Shown here in pieces: positions 12,621 through 24,287 of a stretch of DNA of 64,000 nt (position 1 is its first letter; each line of letters opens with the position of its first letter). The DNA is from Eumeta japonica (Eukaryota > Arthropoda > Insecta > Lepidoptera > Psychidae): the NCBI GenBank assembly GCA_005406025.1, contig BGZK01000842.1:62001-126000 (forward strand), given 5' to 3'. The translations under genes were made by a program, and so were the position numbers. The notes below the pieces were generated by a model, which did no database searches, was not told the DNA's origin, and saw nothing but the letters and a program-made list of their open reading frames with translations.

Positions 12621-13092
12621 CACTAAGTTAAATGACTATATATTTATAGCCAACAAAATAAGATAGAGATAATGACTTTTAAATTTCGTAACCACAAAAA
12701 GATATATTTATGGAAATAATTTCCTTACAATCAATTTAACGAGTTAGCAGTGAAAACATAACATACAGACAGACACAAATGCAATTACTTTAGCAATAAT
12801 GCCGTTGACAGTGATGCATATTATTTATTTTGTCCAATTGTATTTTTGGGGATTATTTTGATTGAGGCGCATCTTCCCCTTTCTCAGTTCTTTGAACGGC
12901 ATCAAAGCTTCAGTAGTAAATTAGACGTTTTGCAGATCCTAACAGATGGTTAGCCAAGGGCAGCCGAACCCGGCAACATACACTCTCGTAACGACTAAGA
13001 AAACCACCGATGCTTATTCTTGATAAAGCATTTTCTCAGATAAATAAGTCCACGTAAGGAGTTAGAAATGGAAGACATGAAAGCTCTAAATT

Positions 13093-13095
<3 letters not shown>

Positions 13096-13142
<47 letters not shown>
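13096..13142. repeat. (TA)n microsatellite
   Basis: Uninterrupted TA dinucleotides, about 47 bp. Confidence 0.95.
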
Positions 13143-13143
<1 letters not shown>

Positions 13144-13149
13144 GTATTA

Positions 13150-14590
13150 CTGAATACGGATCGATGATTCATTTACAAGTTATCAAGTTATTCAAAAAAA
13201 AATGCTTTTTTGAAAACAATTTTCCATTGATCTCTTGATAAAGGTCCTTGATTTTAGTGGAAGTTTTTGACGGATCAGTTGATTGTAGATGTTTTTGTTA
13301 ATGATAAATTTCATAGCTCTAAGATAGTATCTAAAAAAATCTGAATAGCGGTTGACTACAGGCCATCGCTGAAACTTCTTACTACTTTTAAACTCATAGC
13401 GTTCACAAATATATCTAGCAGTAAATTATTGAATATTTCGAGCTCAAAACTCAATTTCTGTAAACTTTTGAAATCTCCGAGCTTATAAATGTAGTTTTAA
13501 TACGGTTTGAGCTGAGGTTGAAAATCTAGAATTTGAACTAATATATTTTTCGAACGTGTAGGCCGATTTTATATGCTTTATTGCATTTCTAAGCTACAAA
13601 ATTGATGCCCAAACACTAAATATGAATCTATCAAGAAGTCCACATATTATTTTGAAAAATTCCTTTTCTTTCAACTTTACTTCAATGACGGAATCCTTCG
13701 AATGAACTAACCTTTTTTAATGTGAAATAGGTTGATGAAAGTTGCTTTTAAGGAAAAGAGATTTTGAAATTTATTTCCAATATTATCGATACTTTAGAAA
13801 AATATTCTATAAAAGACTGAAAATTTTTTCATCAACAATGTGCCTCTCGAAGAAATCAACTGATTTTACTTTGTTTTGGTGATTGGCGTAGTAATCTAAA
13901 AAGTATTGATCTAGAAATTGAGATTTCTCTGATTTTGAGAAATCAAATCGAGTCGGTTAAAATTTTCAGGACATCTAAGGTAAGTAGACTCTTTTCGAAA
14001 TCGAAAACCGCGTTCAGAAACAGTTATTTCACTCAAAAGTTACGAAAGGTATACAATTTAATACTTTGTATATTTGTATACTTGTTCAAAAGTATACAAA
14101 TATACAAAGTATTATGAAAAATCGATTTTCGAAAATCGGTCTGAAATTCATGTATTTCCAATTTGTGAAAAATAAAAAATTTAATAGCAGAAAGTTAATA
14201 CGCTATTTTTAAACGATATCTTTTAAATGCTCTATTGAATTTTGATCTACTTTACGGTATCCAACATCAAAAATTTCACTTCGGTTACTTTCAAAAATCC
14301 TTTTTATCGTTCTTTTCTTTGTCAAATCTCTCGAACGAACCATTTCGAACCAAATTGAACCGATTTTGATGCGTTTTACAGCACTTGGCGCTGTATTTTA
14401 ATTTAAAAAGCTTTTGAGATTTTTGAATTTATTGATAAAATAGTTTAATTACATTTTTTTCTGAAAATATCATTTTTGCGTTTCCTCAAAATCTACCGGC
14501 GTAATTAATTCAAGGTTTCAGGAAATCTAAGTTGATTGATCCACATTCGAATGTGACAAAATATGTTTCGCACTGTTAATCCGTGTGTAA
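13150..14590. other. AT-rich stretch, possibly an old repeat
   Basis: No gene. The DNA between the TA and CA microsatellites contains many 'gaaatc', 'tttcgaa' and 'accgattttgatgcg' strings. The last, near 14371, resembles a phrase common in lepidopteran repeats. I cannot place boundaries. Confidence 0.3.
14059..14114. repeat. 25-bp perfect inverted repeat (hairpin)
   Basis: The left arm 14059-14083 contains ATACTTTGTATATTTGTATA. The right arm 14090-14114 is its exact reverse complement. The loop is GTTCAA. It is AT-rich and could be a MITE remnant or a template-switch product. A small-RNA precursor cannot be judged from the sequence alone. Confidence 0.85.
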
Positions 14591-14592
14591 GT

Positions 14593-14597
<5 letters not shown>

Positions 14598-14634
<37 letters not shown>
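14598..14634. repeat. (AC)n microsatellite
   Basis: Uninterrupted AC dinucleotides, about 37 bp. Confidence 0.95.
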
Positions 14635-14635
<1 letters not shown>

Positions 14636-14639
14636 GCAC

Positions 14640-15291
14640 GCATGTACCCAAATAACGCCAATTGGAAGCTGTTACTAGGCCTAAACTTGGACTACTCTAT
14701 GTTGAGGTACATAAACCGTAAGCCTACAATGCCTATAAAAAAAAACGAAACTTTTATAATTTGGTCACATCCGTTCGCGTCCGCGTCTCGTCCATTCTTA
14801 CGTCACAGCCTCGGCTTTTCTCACATCGATTCTGATGACATCATTCCAGCAGGCGTCTTTTGTAAGCCGCCATACATTTTTTGTTATATGGCGACTTACA
14901 TCAAACATAACAAAAAATAAAATTGTATTTTTTTCTTAGTTATATTTTGTAATTCATCACTTCTATAGTCATTAATTTTGGGTTTTCCTTTTTTTGTTTA
15001 TTTGCAAATTTACCGTCTTTCCATTTATCGGCATGAAATTGCAGGACTCCAACTCCCACTTTGGCAGGTTTTTTTTTCAAAAGAGCTCAAAAGAGCTCTT
15101 CTACGTATGATATTGAAAATGCCTTTTATATATAAAATATGAAACACATATTTAAGATTCTCGTCTCGTAAAGCTTTTAATGCCGAGCTTATATGTAGAA
15201 GTGGACTTTAGAAGAATCTTCTATTAAAAGGTATCAAAAATTTTTTGCAAATAGAAATCTGAATAAAACTGTAACATTATTTTTTATTTGC

Positions 15292-15298
<7 letters not shown>
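14640..15298. other. No gene recognised
   Basis: Mixed-composition DNA. An open frame at 14642-14920 has no recognisable domain and I treat it as chance. Confidence 0.4.

Positions 15299-15353
<55 letters not shown>
15299..15353. repeat. (AT)n microsatellite
   Basis: Uninterrupted AT dinucleotides, about 55 bp, ending just 5' of a SINE. Confidence 0.95.
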
Positions 15354-15356
<3 letters not shown>

Positions 15357-15389
15357 CACAAAAACAAAATTAATATAAGCTATTCCTAT

Positions 15390-15540
15390 GACTACCTGAT
15401 TGATTGGCGGAGTGGGTGGAGAACCTACGCACTGCGCTTAGAGCGTGGGTTCGATTCCTGCGCATAACAAACATTTATTTGAACATAAATTGATTTTTGT
15501 CTTGATTCTGAATTGTACTATGTTATCATTTTCCTGATTG
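15390..15540 (+). mobile_element. tRNA-derived SINE with intact Pol III boxes
   Basis: The A box TGGCGGAGTGG (15405-15415) and B box GGTTCGATTCC (15448-15458) both match the consensus exactly and are 32 bp apart. The following 'acatttatttgaacataaa...tttgtcttgattctg' resembles, from memory, the body of a SINE family widespread in butterflies (Metulj-like). The flanks do not complete a tRNA acceptor stem. The 3' end is approximate. It differs in body sequence from the SINE pair at 8922 and 24816. Confidence 0.65.
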
Positions 15541-17400
15541 AGCTTTTAAGATTAACGATAGAGTTCATCATTTATTTTAAATCGAGACATTAAATGTAGT
15601 CCTATTAGAGGACCAAAGCGCTAAAATTGTTGAAAATTTGCTCTATATATCCAAACACGGGACTTAAATAAATTTGTATATAAAGTGTTATAGAAGGTTG
15701 TTATAATACCAAAAATTGCTTTATCTAACATTATACTTTATTATAATAATATGATAATAAAAGTATACATGTCTATGTTAAGATTTACACCGCTTCATAA
15801 CCGTCATGTATCGGCTATGCTGATTGCGATGATTAACATAGATCAATCGGTATAAGACATTCGGTTTAACGCCAGAAATCCCGATTTGAGGACCGCCCGC
15901 CCTACGAGCGCCGCCCAACGAAGGTTTTATTGGCTGCCACTGTCGTCACCCAATCGCGGGACTCGCTTTGATAGCCAAGGGACTCGCAGTTACGTAGTGA
16001 CCTTTTAGATACGTGAGACCGTCTTAATGCTGCACCGAAGCCCGAAACGGGGAAAAGCTGACTGCAATAACGTGTTAATTAGTATAGACATGGCTGAATT
16101 TATATACGTATATAATTAGAATAGTTTTTAGACGTATATGAATATAATTAATATATTTCATTTCATTTTCAATGAAGATTTAAAAATTATAGAAAATATC
16201 AAAAAATTGTTATATTCGATATATAAAAATCAATATTTGTTTGCTTGTTCGTATTTTATTTGGTACCATACTTAACATTCATCTTATTGCAATAATTTTT
16301 TTCAAGTCATTCCTTGTACTCGTGCAAAGTTTATATAAATAGTACTTACAATTAATTTACAGTAAGTGGCGTGCGTGTCGTATCGGCAAATGTATTTGAA
16401 AAGGCATTTCCACAATTCTACAAAATATCATTTATACTTTTCCTTTACATATCATTAAATTGCAATAAATGCATTTATTATTGGCAAGAAAATAAACATA
16501 ATTCTTTCTATGATTTCTAATTAAATAAGGTCATTCTTTCAAACGTTATTTCTACTATTATAATTATTTCTTCTGAGACGCCAACACATCAGATACTAGG
16601 TAGTATGGAATAATATTACGGAAATGGCATAATATAAAAGCAGTATGTATAAGATCTTCTTTGAAGCTTCTCGAAATCTATAGAGTAATTTTTGATCCAT
16701 TATGCACTTAAAAGGGTAGATAAGTGGACGTGTACACACATTAAAAATGTTAATTCATTAAGTCACTTACGCCTTTTATTCGATATTTAAGATAATTACG
16801 AAAAATGGTTTTCAATGAAATTTAGTTTTATGTAAATTATTTTATTGGAGAGATAAATATAAATAGTATAATCAATTATTATATTTATTGTTCAACGTCG
16901 TTTATAATAATGCATTAATATAATAAAAATTCGCAAATACAGGTTTATGGTCGCTAAAATAGAAAATATATGTTTTAAACATAACAAAATCTAGGTACGT
17001 CATGACGAGAGAATTTGACGGGTGAACGTATTGTTTTATTTAGTACCGTGCTAATTTTTCTCTTTACGAGTTTAAAGAAGTTTTTTTTTTCCAAAATCGA
17101 ATTTCGGTTATAAATGTAGAATCATACAATTTATTCCTATTTTTTTCAAACAGCCTATTAAATTTGGATTATTAAAAAATTTGCAAATTGCAGACTTTTT
17201 AATTAGATTTAAAAAATTTAGATCAATAATAAATACGTTATCATGCCACATTTTGATGAGATAGTATAAAGGAAGTATACATGTGTTTTCACTGTGTTGA
17301 GTGCATTGAATTTTCAACGTGATATAACACTGTAGATCCTAGAATTCCTTTTTATTAACGATAATAATGATATAAAATATACTTATGCCTATTTTCCAGA
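15541..17400. other. AT-rich stretch with one GC island
   Basis: No gene. A GC-richer block at about 15870-16060 contains CGCTTTGATAGCC, which resembles a block at 22467-22480. The rest is AT-rich and featureless. Confidence 0.35.
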
Positions 17401-17625
17401 ACGGTATATAAGCAGAGACTATATATTTTCACATGGTACGCTTTTTTGCATATCGTTCTTGCCTCACTGACATCCATCAATCTTTTCGTGCAATCTCGTC
17501 GGTTTAGGGTGCTTAAAATTTGGCCCTTTTTTTTAATATGCCACTATTATTGTCCGCATAGGATTTTTTAGGGTGACCCTTGCCGACCTTTCCATCACAC
17601 ACACTAGCTCTATAGACTTGTTTTG

Positions 17626-19135
17626 TCAGTCTATTTTCATCCTTTCCCGGTGGCCAAACCACCGCAACATACCTCTCTCTACTCTAGTCACTACATCTTC
17701 CTTCAAACTACACCGCTCTCTAATATCACTGTTTTTACATCTATCTTTACTCATACTACGCGACGATCGTATCTCCACTACATTGATCCTACTTTCATTT
17801 TTCTTCTGCCATACCCAGCTTTCACTACCATACATAAGCGTGGGGATTAGGGCGCCATTATAGATGATAGCAAAGCGTGCTTGTCGTAAAACGCTTTTGC
17901 TATTCATAACAGCGAGCAAAGCACCATTCGCTTCATTTCGCGCATTCGTTCTCCTTTCGATATCTCTATCATATTTACCATGATTTTTAAACAGACAACC
18001 CAAGTATACAAACTCTTTCACTTGTTCGATTTTCTCACCTTCTATAAGTGTATAGCATTCAGTCGTGCTTTCGTCTCTTTCAAACACCTTTCAATATCAC
18101 CTAAGTCTTACCGACATCTATTTTCATCCCCCTTTTCTTAACAGAATCATTTATTTATTTATCATCTCCTGCAGCCCGAACGCCAACGACGCAAGGATAA
18201 CTTGGTCGTCGGCGTACAAGAGGACATTTGACAGACAGCTAATCCATCCTTAGTCCACACTCATACTTCTTCAAATCATACAGAAAGCTATCCATGAATA
18301 TGTTGAATAGCTAAGGTGAAGCTACACATCCCTGTCTGACACCCCTGCGGATGTCTTACCAGTCAGTGCATGCCCCATTTATTCTGACGCAAACACTGGA
18401 GCCTCTGCATAGGGATTGCAGTGCCTGTATCAATTCTCTAACTCACACCATGCATGGATAGGGTTCTTCATAGATAATTTCTTTTCACTCTATCACAAGC
18501 TTTTTTTCAGATCTACGAAATTACAGAAAACCTTTTGACCGCTGGCCAAAAAGTTTTCTGCAATGTTTCGTTAAGAAAAAGTTTTGCCCGTTCACCCCAT
18601 ACCTTTTCGAAGTCTCATTCACAACTCTTTGGATAATGATTTTCACTTACAATTTGCCAACAACGTTGAGAAGGCTTATGGAGCGGTAATTTGTGCAAAC
18701 CTACTGTAAGCCTTTCTCTTTATAGAGGGATACAATGACTACTTTACACAAGTCATTAGGTACCCTATGGCTTTTCCAGCATTTATTAAAAAGCTGGTAC
18801 AGCAGATTTGTCATTATATCCCCACCGCCCCTCAGCATATTTGAAGAAATTTTATTATATCCGGCAGCTTTTCCAACTTTCATTCGTTTAAGTTTAGTTT
18901 AGCTTTCATTATTTAATCCATAGTAATTTCACTTTCTTTTCCATCAACAATTATATAGGTTCTCAGTTGCAGTAACATTGTCATCTTCAACTGTATCCTC
19001 ACATGCAAAAACGCTTTTGAAATAATTCTTCCAGCGCTCTTTCACATCATTTTCTTCATTCAATAAATGACCATCATCGTCTTTAATCATATGTATACAT
19101 GATGTCTCGCAATTATTCCGGGCCTTTTTTACCAT
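17626..19135 (-). pseudogene. Reverse transcriptase region of RTE element A
   Basis: Broken coding for the reverse transcriptase. Recognisable pieces are the pre-RT linker with ERWKNYFKSVF (19135-18944), the motif-1 region with KAAGYNKISSNML (18883-18701), the catalytic box LLYADDQVILA near 18194-18226, and the C-terminal 153-codon open frame at 18087-17626 with VYLGCLFKN, TLMYGSESWVW and VERGMLRWFGH. Frames change between pieces and stops occur between 18700 and 18240. Both active-site aspartates of YADD are kept, but the protein cannot be translated as one chain. Confidence 0.85.
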
Positions 19136-19645
19136 ATAACAAAAACATATTTGGTTTGCCCAGAAATTATCCGAGAATCTCCTATCATAGCGTTCTTTTA
19201 TTTCATTCTTTCTTCTTTCACATATTCTTTAGCTCTCATTTTTGTATCTTTAAACGTACTTTCACCATCTTTTAGCTTAAATTACAAAATATCCTTTCTT
19301 TGTACTTTGTGGTTAGCCTTTGCAAACAATAAATTTAGCCATTTTCCCTACTTTTCTCTAACTACTTACCTCACTTTGACATTCCACCATTCATTATCTT
19401 TCTTACTAACATTTCTTCTCTTATTCACTCCAAATTCCTTTTTTTGCTTTATCTACTAATACAGATTTCATAATTCGTCAAGTTCTAAACATTCATACTG
19501 TTTGATTTCCCCAAACTAGCTTTCAATCGTTCTACATACTCAGCTTTTACATTCTCATCCTGAAGCTTACCAACTTTTATTGGTTCTAACTTCGTAGTAA
19601 ACCTTTCGCATGGTGTCGCCAATGCCGGCATAAAGCCTTAATTTG

Positions 19646-20352
19646 TCAGACCACTAAGAAGTGGTCTGTACCAACGTTGACACCACGGTACACTTTCGTA
19701 TCCACAACATTACATCTCAACCGATCATTCACAATTATAAAGTTCATCATGTTTTTGTCTTTTCCCCTCTGCCAAGTATATGAGTGTATCCTTCTGCGAT
19801 CAAACATAGTGTTTGTAACATATAAGTTAAACTCTTCGCACAGTATGAGAAGGCAATCACTATTTTCGTTCACTCTTTTATCTCCAAATTTACCTAAAAC
19901 TTCCTCATATCCGTTCCGTTGTACAGCCACCCAGCCATTAAAATCACATTATATTAATATCCTTTCGTTTCTGTTATATTTCACTAATATGTCCCTCACA
20001 TCAAGCCAAAACTCCTCCCGCGCCTCTAGCGGTTTGGACATTTCTAGGGCGTATATGCCTAAAATAAAAATCCGTATCAGTCCAATTTTAACTTGGAGCC
20101 AGAGGAGCCTTGAACTTACACATTCGTAACCGTTCACACATTCAGATAATCTTTTTGTTATGATAAAGCCAACACCGCTGCGGCATCCTCATTGACTCTG
20201 ATCAACGCCAGTCCAATAACTATCGAAGGATCTGCGTTTAATGGCTCCACCACTACTTTTGTTTTAGTCTCATTCACGCATATAATATCCAGTCGCCTTT
20301 CTTCCATTAGTTCGAAGACATCATCGACTTTATCATCCATACTTCCACACAC
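19646..20352 (-). pseudogene. Endonuclease domain of RTE element A
   Basis: In pieces, this encodes the endonuclease that nicks target DNA to prime reverse transcription. The N-terminal piece (20352-20158) contains DIICVNETK, which carries the catalytic glutamate. The C-terminal piece (19930-19646) contains NGYEEVLGKFGD, SYTWQRG, FIIVNDR and GTDHFLVV, the last corresponding to the SDH motif with Asp-His kept. The pieces are in different frames, with a frame break near 20150 and another near 19940. It is continuous with the reverse transcriptase downstream on the same strand. Confidence 0.8.
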
Positions 20353-20700
20353 AATCAGAGTACCGAAACAGACTTCTCCAGTCCTCGTTTTGCCCCTCCG
20401 GGGAACTAGGCGTGACGAATATTGAGCCTCGTCGCTGCAGTCCAGCCTAGAGCTCCTGATTCTCGGATCGGTACAGTTTCATTGACGAACGGTCTTAGAC
20501 CACTTGTTGCAATAGGTGACCTGCGACCCATGACTCCCTATGTCATCATCAAGCTGGGCACCAAGGGAGCAGTCATATCACTCTGCGACCGATGTCCAGT
20601 TATTTACTGCTACTTGAGTACCTTATTTCCCAGTGTTTGTGGACTTCATGAGGTACATTCTTTGTTCACTGCCACTTTAAACACTCCTATATGAGTGCCA

Positions 20701-21566
20701 TGAAAAATCGTGGATTAGTTTAGAATCATGGATAATATAAATATTGAAACTGATATCTGAATTGAAACCAAAATTTATATATATATCATTGTTGGGGTTG
20801 AAATGTAGATCTAAACATAAACTTGTTCCTAATCAAAACAAACGCAGTTATTAATAGTGGCAGGGTCCCTAATTTGATATATACAATAAAATTTCTGGTG
20901 GGATTAGCCACACATTATTTCATAAAGAACAAAAAGGAAACAGATAATTATATGGAGTATTCGCTATAATCATGACATTTCCATATTTTAAACAGCTTTC
21001 ACCGTGAATGTTGCTGGATATCAAAAACCAGCCAAGTCGAGTTGAATTTGAGCATTAAGGGTTCCTTACCGCCACACAATATGTTTTTACTAAAAAATAA
21101 TGCCTTTTCGTCCATTCACTTCGAAATCCTTAGCGCGAACTCGTCTTATACTTGGCCGGTCTTCATTATTTGCTGTTTTACTTTAGATTTTGCACTGTTA
21201 TGATAGTGAGTGTTACACTTTTATGTATTGCCGTATCTTGGATGGACATTAACATGTTGAATGAACCGCATTTCTTGTTTGAGGCTGTCTCTCGATTTTT
21301 TTACTTTTTATATATTTTTAACTAGGTATTTATTATGGCATAAACGATACAAAGCTTTTAAAGTAAAACGTCGTGGGTCTCCTAACAGGTTCACATTAAC
21401 ACCATTGAAGTACGAAACCCTAAAAGCAGATGAGTATAATTTGTCACAAACAGTGGGCGCCACTCATATCATTATCTTTTTTTGTGAACGCCAAGGCGAC
21501 AATAGTAAAAATGCTTATAATTTTGATTTTTTTTTCTACTTATTATTATTACAATAATTTCAGTAA
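20701..21566. other. Spacer between inverted RTE copies
   Basis: AT-rich DNA with no gene. An open frame at 21261-21557 has no recognisable domain. The end of this spacer is where truncated copy B begins. Confidence 0.4.
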
Positions 21567-22250
21567 AGAAAATATCGATAAGACTAAGGTGATTTTGAAA
21601 GGTGATTGATAGAGGTGAAAGCACGACTGAATGCTATACACTTATAGAAGGTGAGAAAATCGAACAAGTGAAAGAGTTTGTATACTTGGGTTGTCTGTTT
21701 AAAAATCATGATAAATATGATAGAGATATTGAAAGGAGAATGAATACGCTAAATAAAGTGAATGGGGCCAAGCTCACTGTTATGAATAGTAAAAGCGTTT
21801 TACGACAAGCGCGCTTGGCTATCCATAATGGTGCTACGATCCCCACGCTTATGTATGGTAGTGAAAGCTGGGTATGGCAGAAGAAAAATGAAAGTAGGAT
21901 CAAGCAGTGGAGATACGATCATCGCATAGTATGTGTAAAGATAGATGTAAAAACAGTGATATTAGAGAGCGGTGTAGTTTGAAGGAAGATGTAGTGACTA
22001 GAGTAGAAAGAGGTATGTTGCGGTGGTTTGGCCACCGGGAAAGGACGAAAGTAGACAGACAAAACAAGTCTATAGAGCTAGTGTGTGTGATGGAAAGGTC
22101 GGCAAGGGTCGCCCTAGAAAATCCTGTGCTGACCGTATTGGTGGCATATTAAAAAAAGTGCCAAATTTTAAGCACCCTAAACCGACAATCTTACATGAAA
22201 AGATTGATGGATTTCAATAAGCCTTGTGAAAATTTATAGTTTTTGCGTAC
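21567..22250 (+). mobile_element. RTE-type retrotransposon B, 5'-truncated 3' end
   Basis: Aligns with the 3' third of element A but in opposite orientation. The frame from 21602 to 21982 holds VYLGCLFKN, NSKSVLRQARLAIHNG and TLMYGSESWVWQKK. After frame shifts, 21907-22220 continues with SLKEDVVTRVERGMLRWFGH and GKGRPRKS. The endonuclease and catalytic box are absent, which fits 5' truncation during target-primed reverse transcription. Both copies share an extra 'ttgaaagg' segment just before GTGTTTGA or GTGATTGA, and the same short gap after 'RSMS' or 'HSMC'. They therefore descend from one defective source or from a duplication. Confidence 0.85.
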
Positions 22251-22259
22251 ACTTCTGGA

Positions 22260-22740
22260 AAACAGGAGTGAGTTTATATTATTATTGTAATTATTTATAA
22301 TAATTACAAATAGACAAGTGATAAAACATCTTCGCATAGTTGAAAGTATCTGTAATATTTACACTATACGTAGGAAAAGCATTAATTGGGTGGTCCAATA
22401 ATAGTCCGGCGAGTTTGATTGCTTGAGAGAACGTTAATTACAGCGCGACCTCTGCCCGGGCCGCCTCGCTTTGATCCCGACGCCGACTTCTCGTTAGCTA
22501 TCTCTAGAGATTTTCCTATTGGAGGCCGGCTTCATGTTTTCTCCGCTACCTACCCGCTTTTATGTGACGTGAATTACGTAGTTATAGGTCTATCGTGCTT
22601 TTAATACTCTTATATTATTTATCGAATCACCCTATTAGAAGTGAATATTAGCATAAAAAATTCTCAGCTTCTTTAAGATGAAATTGTATATCTTTGAATA
22701 TAATTTCATTTACCAGGTGAAATATAAATATGTCATCGAG
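22260..22740. other. Spacer with a GC island
   Basis: A GC-richer block at 22438-22540 contains CGCTTTGATCCCG. No gene. The open frame across it has no domain. It could be a regulatory element. Confidence 0.3.
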
Positions 22741-22778
22741 CATGTCATCGAAGATTCTCCAGAATATTCGATGACATG
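22741..22778. repeat. 38-bp near-perfect palindrome
   Basis: CATGTCATCGAA (22741-22752) pairs with TTCGATGACATG (22767-22778). The inner ATTCT and AGAAT also pair, leaving few unpaired bases. A direct repeat of ATGTCATCGA lies just upstream at about 22730. It sits in a mixed-composition segment and may be a protein-binding site or a chance structure. Confidence 0.7.
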
Positions 22779-22860
22779 TAACGTTCCTCCGCACTGGGTC
22801 ATCAGGGCCGCATTACAATGCTCTTTTGTTATAAATACAACCATGCCGAAGTATTTATAA

Positions 22861-23762
22861 GGATCGTTTATGAAGGTATATTAAGTCGATCGTTATTATA
22901 TACTCCATGCCAATCATATAAAATTATTGTTTCTAGAGTTAAGGAACTCTGAGGAGTCAACATGAAATACTTATAGTTTCGTCATGTCCATCTGTCCGTC
23001 TTACCCGCAGCTCAGCGAAGAGCTTCTTAGTACTAGAAAACTGTAATTTGGTATTAATATGCATATTAATAACGTCAATAAAGAATTATAATAAAATCTT
23101 TGAAAAAAAATTTAAGCGTAACTCTCTTAACGTAAAGTGTGGATGATTTTTTTTTTCTTGTTTATTCCAGGGTGTAGTATATCGTTTGCTAACTCATTCC
23201 AAAACACTATGCGTATGTGTAAATCATTTTTCGATTTAGGAATTTGTTTGCGGAATATTAAGCTTTGAACTGATAATTGTTATGACAGTCAAATATACCG
23301 TTCCCTATCGGGTAAATGATTATTCTTGGATATGTGAAAAAATTCACGACAGTAGTATATATAATGAAGTTAAAAGGAAAAGTATTACAGCCAATTAGAA
23401 TTTACAAGTTAAGCAGTAATAGTCGACCAACTTATAAAATGTACTTAGAGAAATAAAAAAAATGTGCGCCGTCACGGGACGCCTGGTAGATGAAAAACAT
23501 CAAGTTTGTACAAGTAATTTGCATTAAAGACAAAATTACGACAGGAACTAAATATAGCATAATGGGAAAATTAAATATAACGAATTTAGTACAGAAAAAT
23601 GATGACTACTTATTTAATTAACATTTATCTTCATTAAATACAAAACTCAATATTAATTTCAAGTTACCACAACTTAATTAATTTCATGTGTGACTTCAGT
23701 AATAGTTATATTTAATGTTTCCTCTGACGCTATCACTATGACAATTGCTTGTCACAGTAATA
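22861..23762. other. AT-rich stretch, no gene recognised
   Basis: No coding, repeat or RNA signal that I can support. Confidence 0.4.
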
Positions 23763-23796
23763 ATTAATAATTGATTATTAATAATCAATTATTAAT
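23763..23796. repeat. 34-bp perfect palindrome
   Basis: The half-site ATTAATAATTGATTATT is followed immediately by its exact reverse complement with no loop. It is purely AT-rich apart from two G:C pairs. It lies about 40 bp upstream of the MITE-like element at 23839. Confidence 0.85.
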
Positions 23797-23838
23797 CAAA
23801 AATACAATCGTATTATCAAAATGTAGTAAAAATGTGCG

Positions 23839-24032
23839 GCGTGGCGACGGGTCGCCACGCTATTCTATAGATATATACAGTCTACAGGTAGTATTGTGTA
23901 CGATGTGGCGAAGCGTCGCTGCGCAAGCGACTGTGCGACTCCCTTCTCACTCGGTTTGATGGTGATGTTTACTACGGTATACATTTTAACTATATATATA
24001 CCATTGTATAGCGTGGCGACCCGTCGCCACGG
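23839..24032. mobile_element. MITE-like element with GC hairpin termini
   Basis: Both ends carry the same 22-bp GC hairpin, in inverted orientation. The stem is GCGTGGCGAC/GTCGCCACGC with loop GG on the left (23839-23860) and CC on the right (24011-24032, last base changed). Inner flanks TAT.C.AT..TATATA also match in inverted orientation for about 20 bp. The interior holds a further GC hairpin, GTCGCTGCGCAAGCGAC, near 23921-23937. There is no coding sequence. Its 194-bp size and inverted ends suit a MITE. I see no clear target-site duplication. Confidence 0.6.
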
Positions 24033-24287
24033 CAAGCGTCTCCACGCCAACAATCCGGTTTACTCTACGCCTATAGATATTTCACATCAAAAGTAAAATT
24101 TCATATAAATTCCCTTGAAAATTACTAAGATGACGTTGACGGTTGTCTAAAATAGATAATACGTGTAGGCTTATGAACCATTTAAAACTATGGAAACTCA
24201 AAATCATAACATCCTTAAGACTCATCCTATGTGAGCCTGCTTTTGAACATTATTCGCTGTCAAATTGTAAACTCAATTAATAGTTGC

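Larger units (their letters stand above)
17405..20700 (-). mobile_element. RTE-type non-LTR retrotransposon A, near full length, inactive
   Basis: On the minus strand the order is: GC-rich leader (about 20700-20360), apurinic-like endonuclease (about 20352-19646), linker, reverse transcriptase with its catalytic YADD box (18205-18216), and the C-terminal region ending near 17405. That order and the C-terminal phrases (LTYG-type 'TLMYGSESWVWQKK' and 'RVERGMLRWFGH') are those of RTE elements common in Lepidoptera. The reading frame is broken repeatedly by stops and frameshifts, so no functional protein is made. No target-site duplication was identified. A second, 5'-truncated copy lies inverted at 21567-22250. 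Confidence 0.85.

Noticed and set aside
17326..17346. Resemblance of CACTGTAGATCCTAGAATT to miR-10
   Set aside because: The seed and 3' part do not agree, and the flanks do not fold into a precursor.
17573..17863. Plus-strand frames opposite the RTE C-terminal region
   Set aside because: They are antisense shadows of the minus-strand reverse transcriptase coding.
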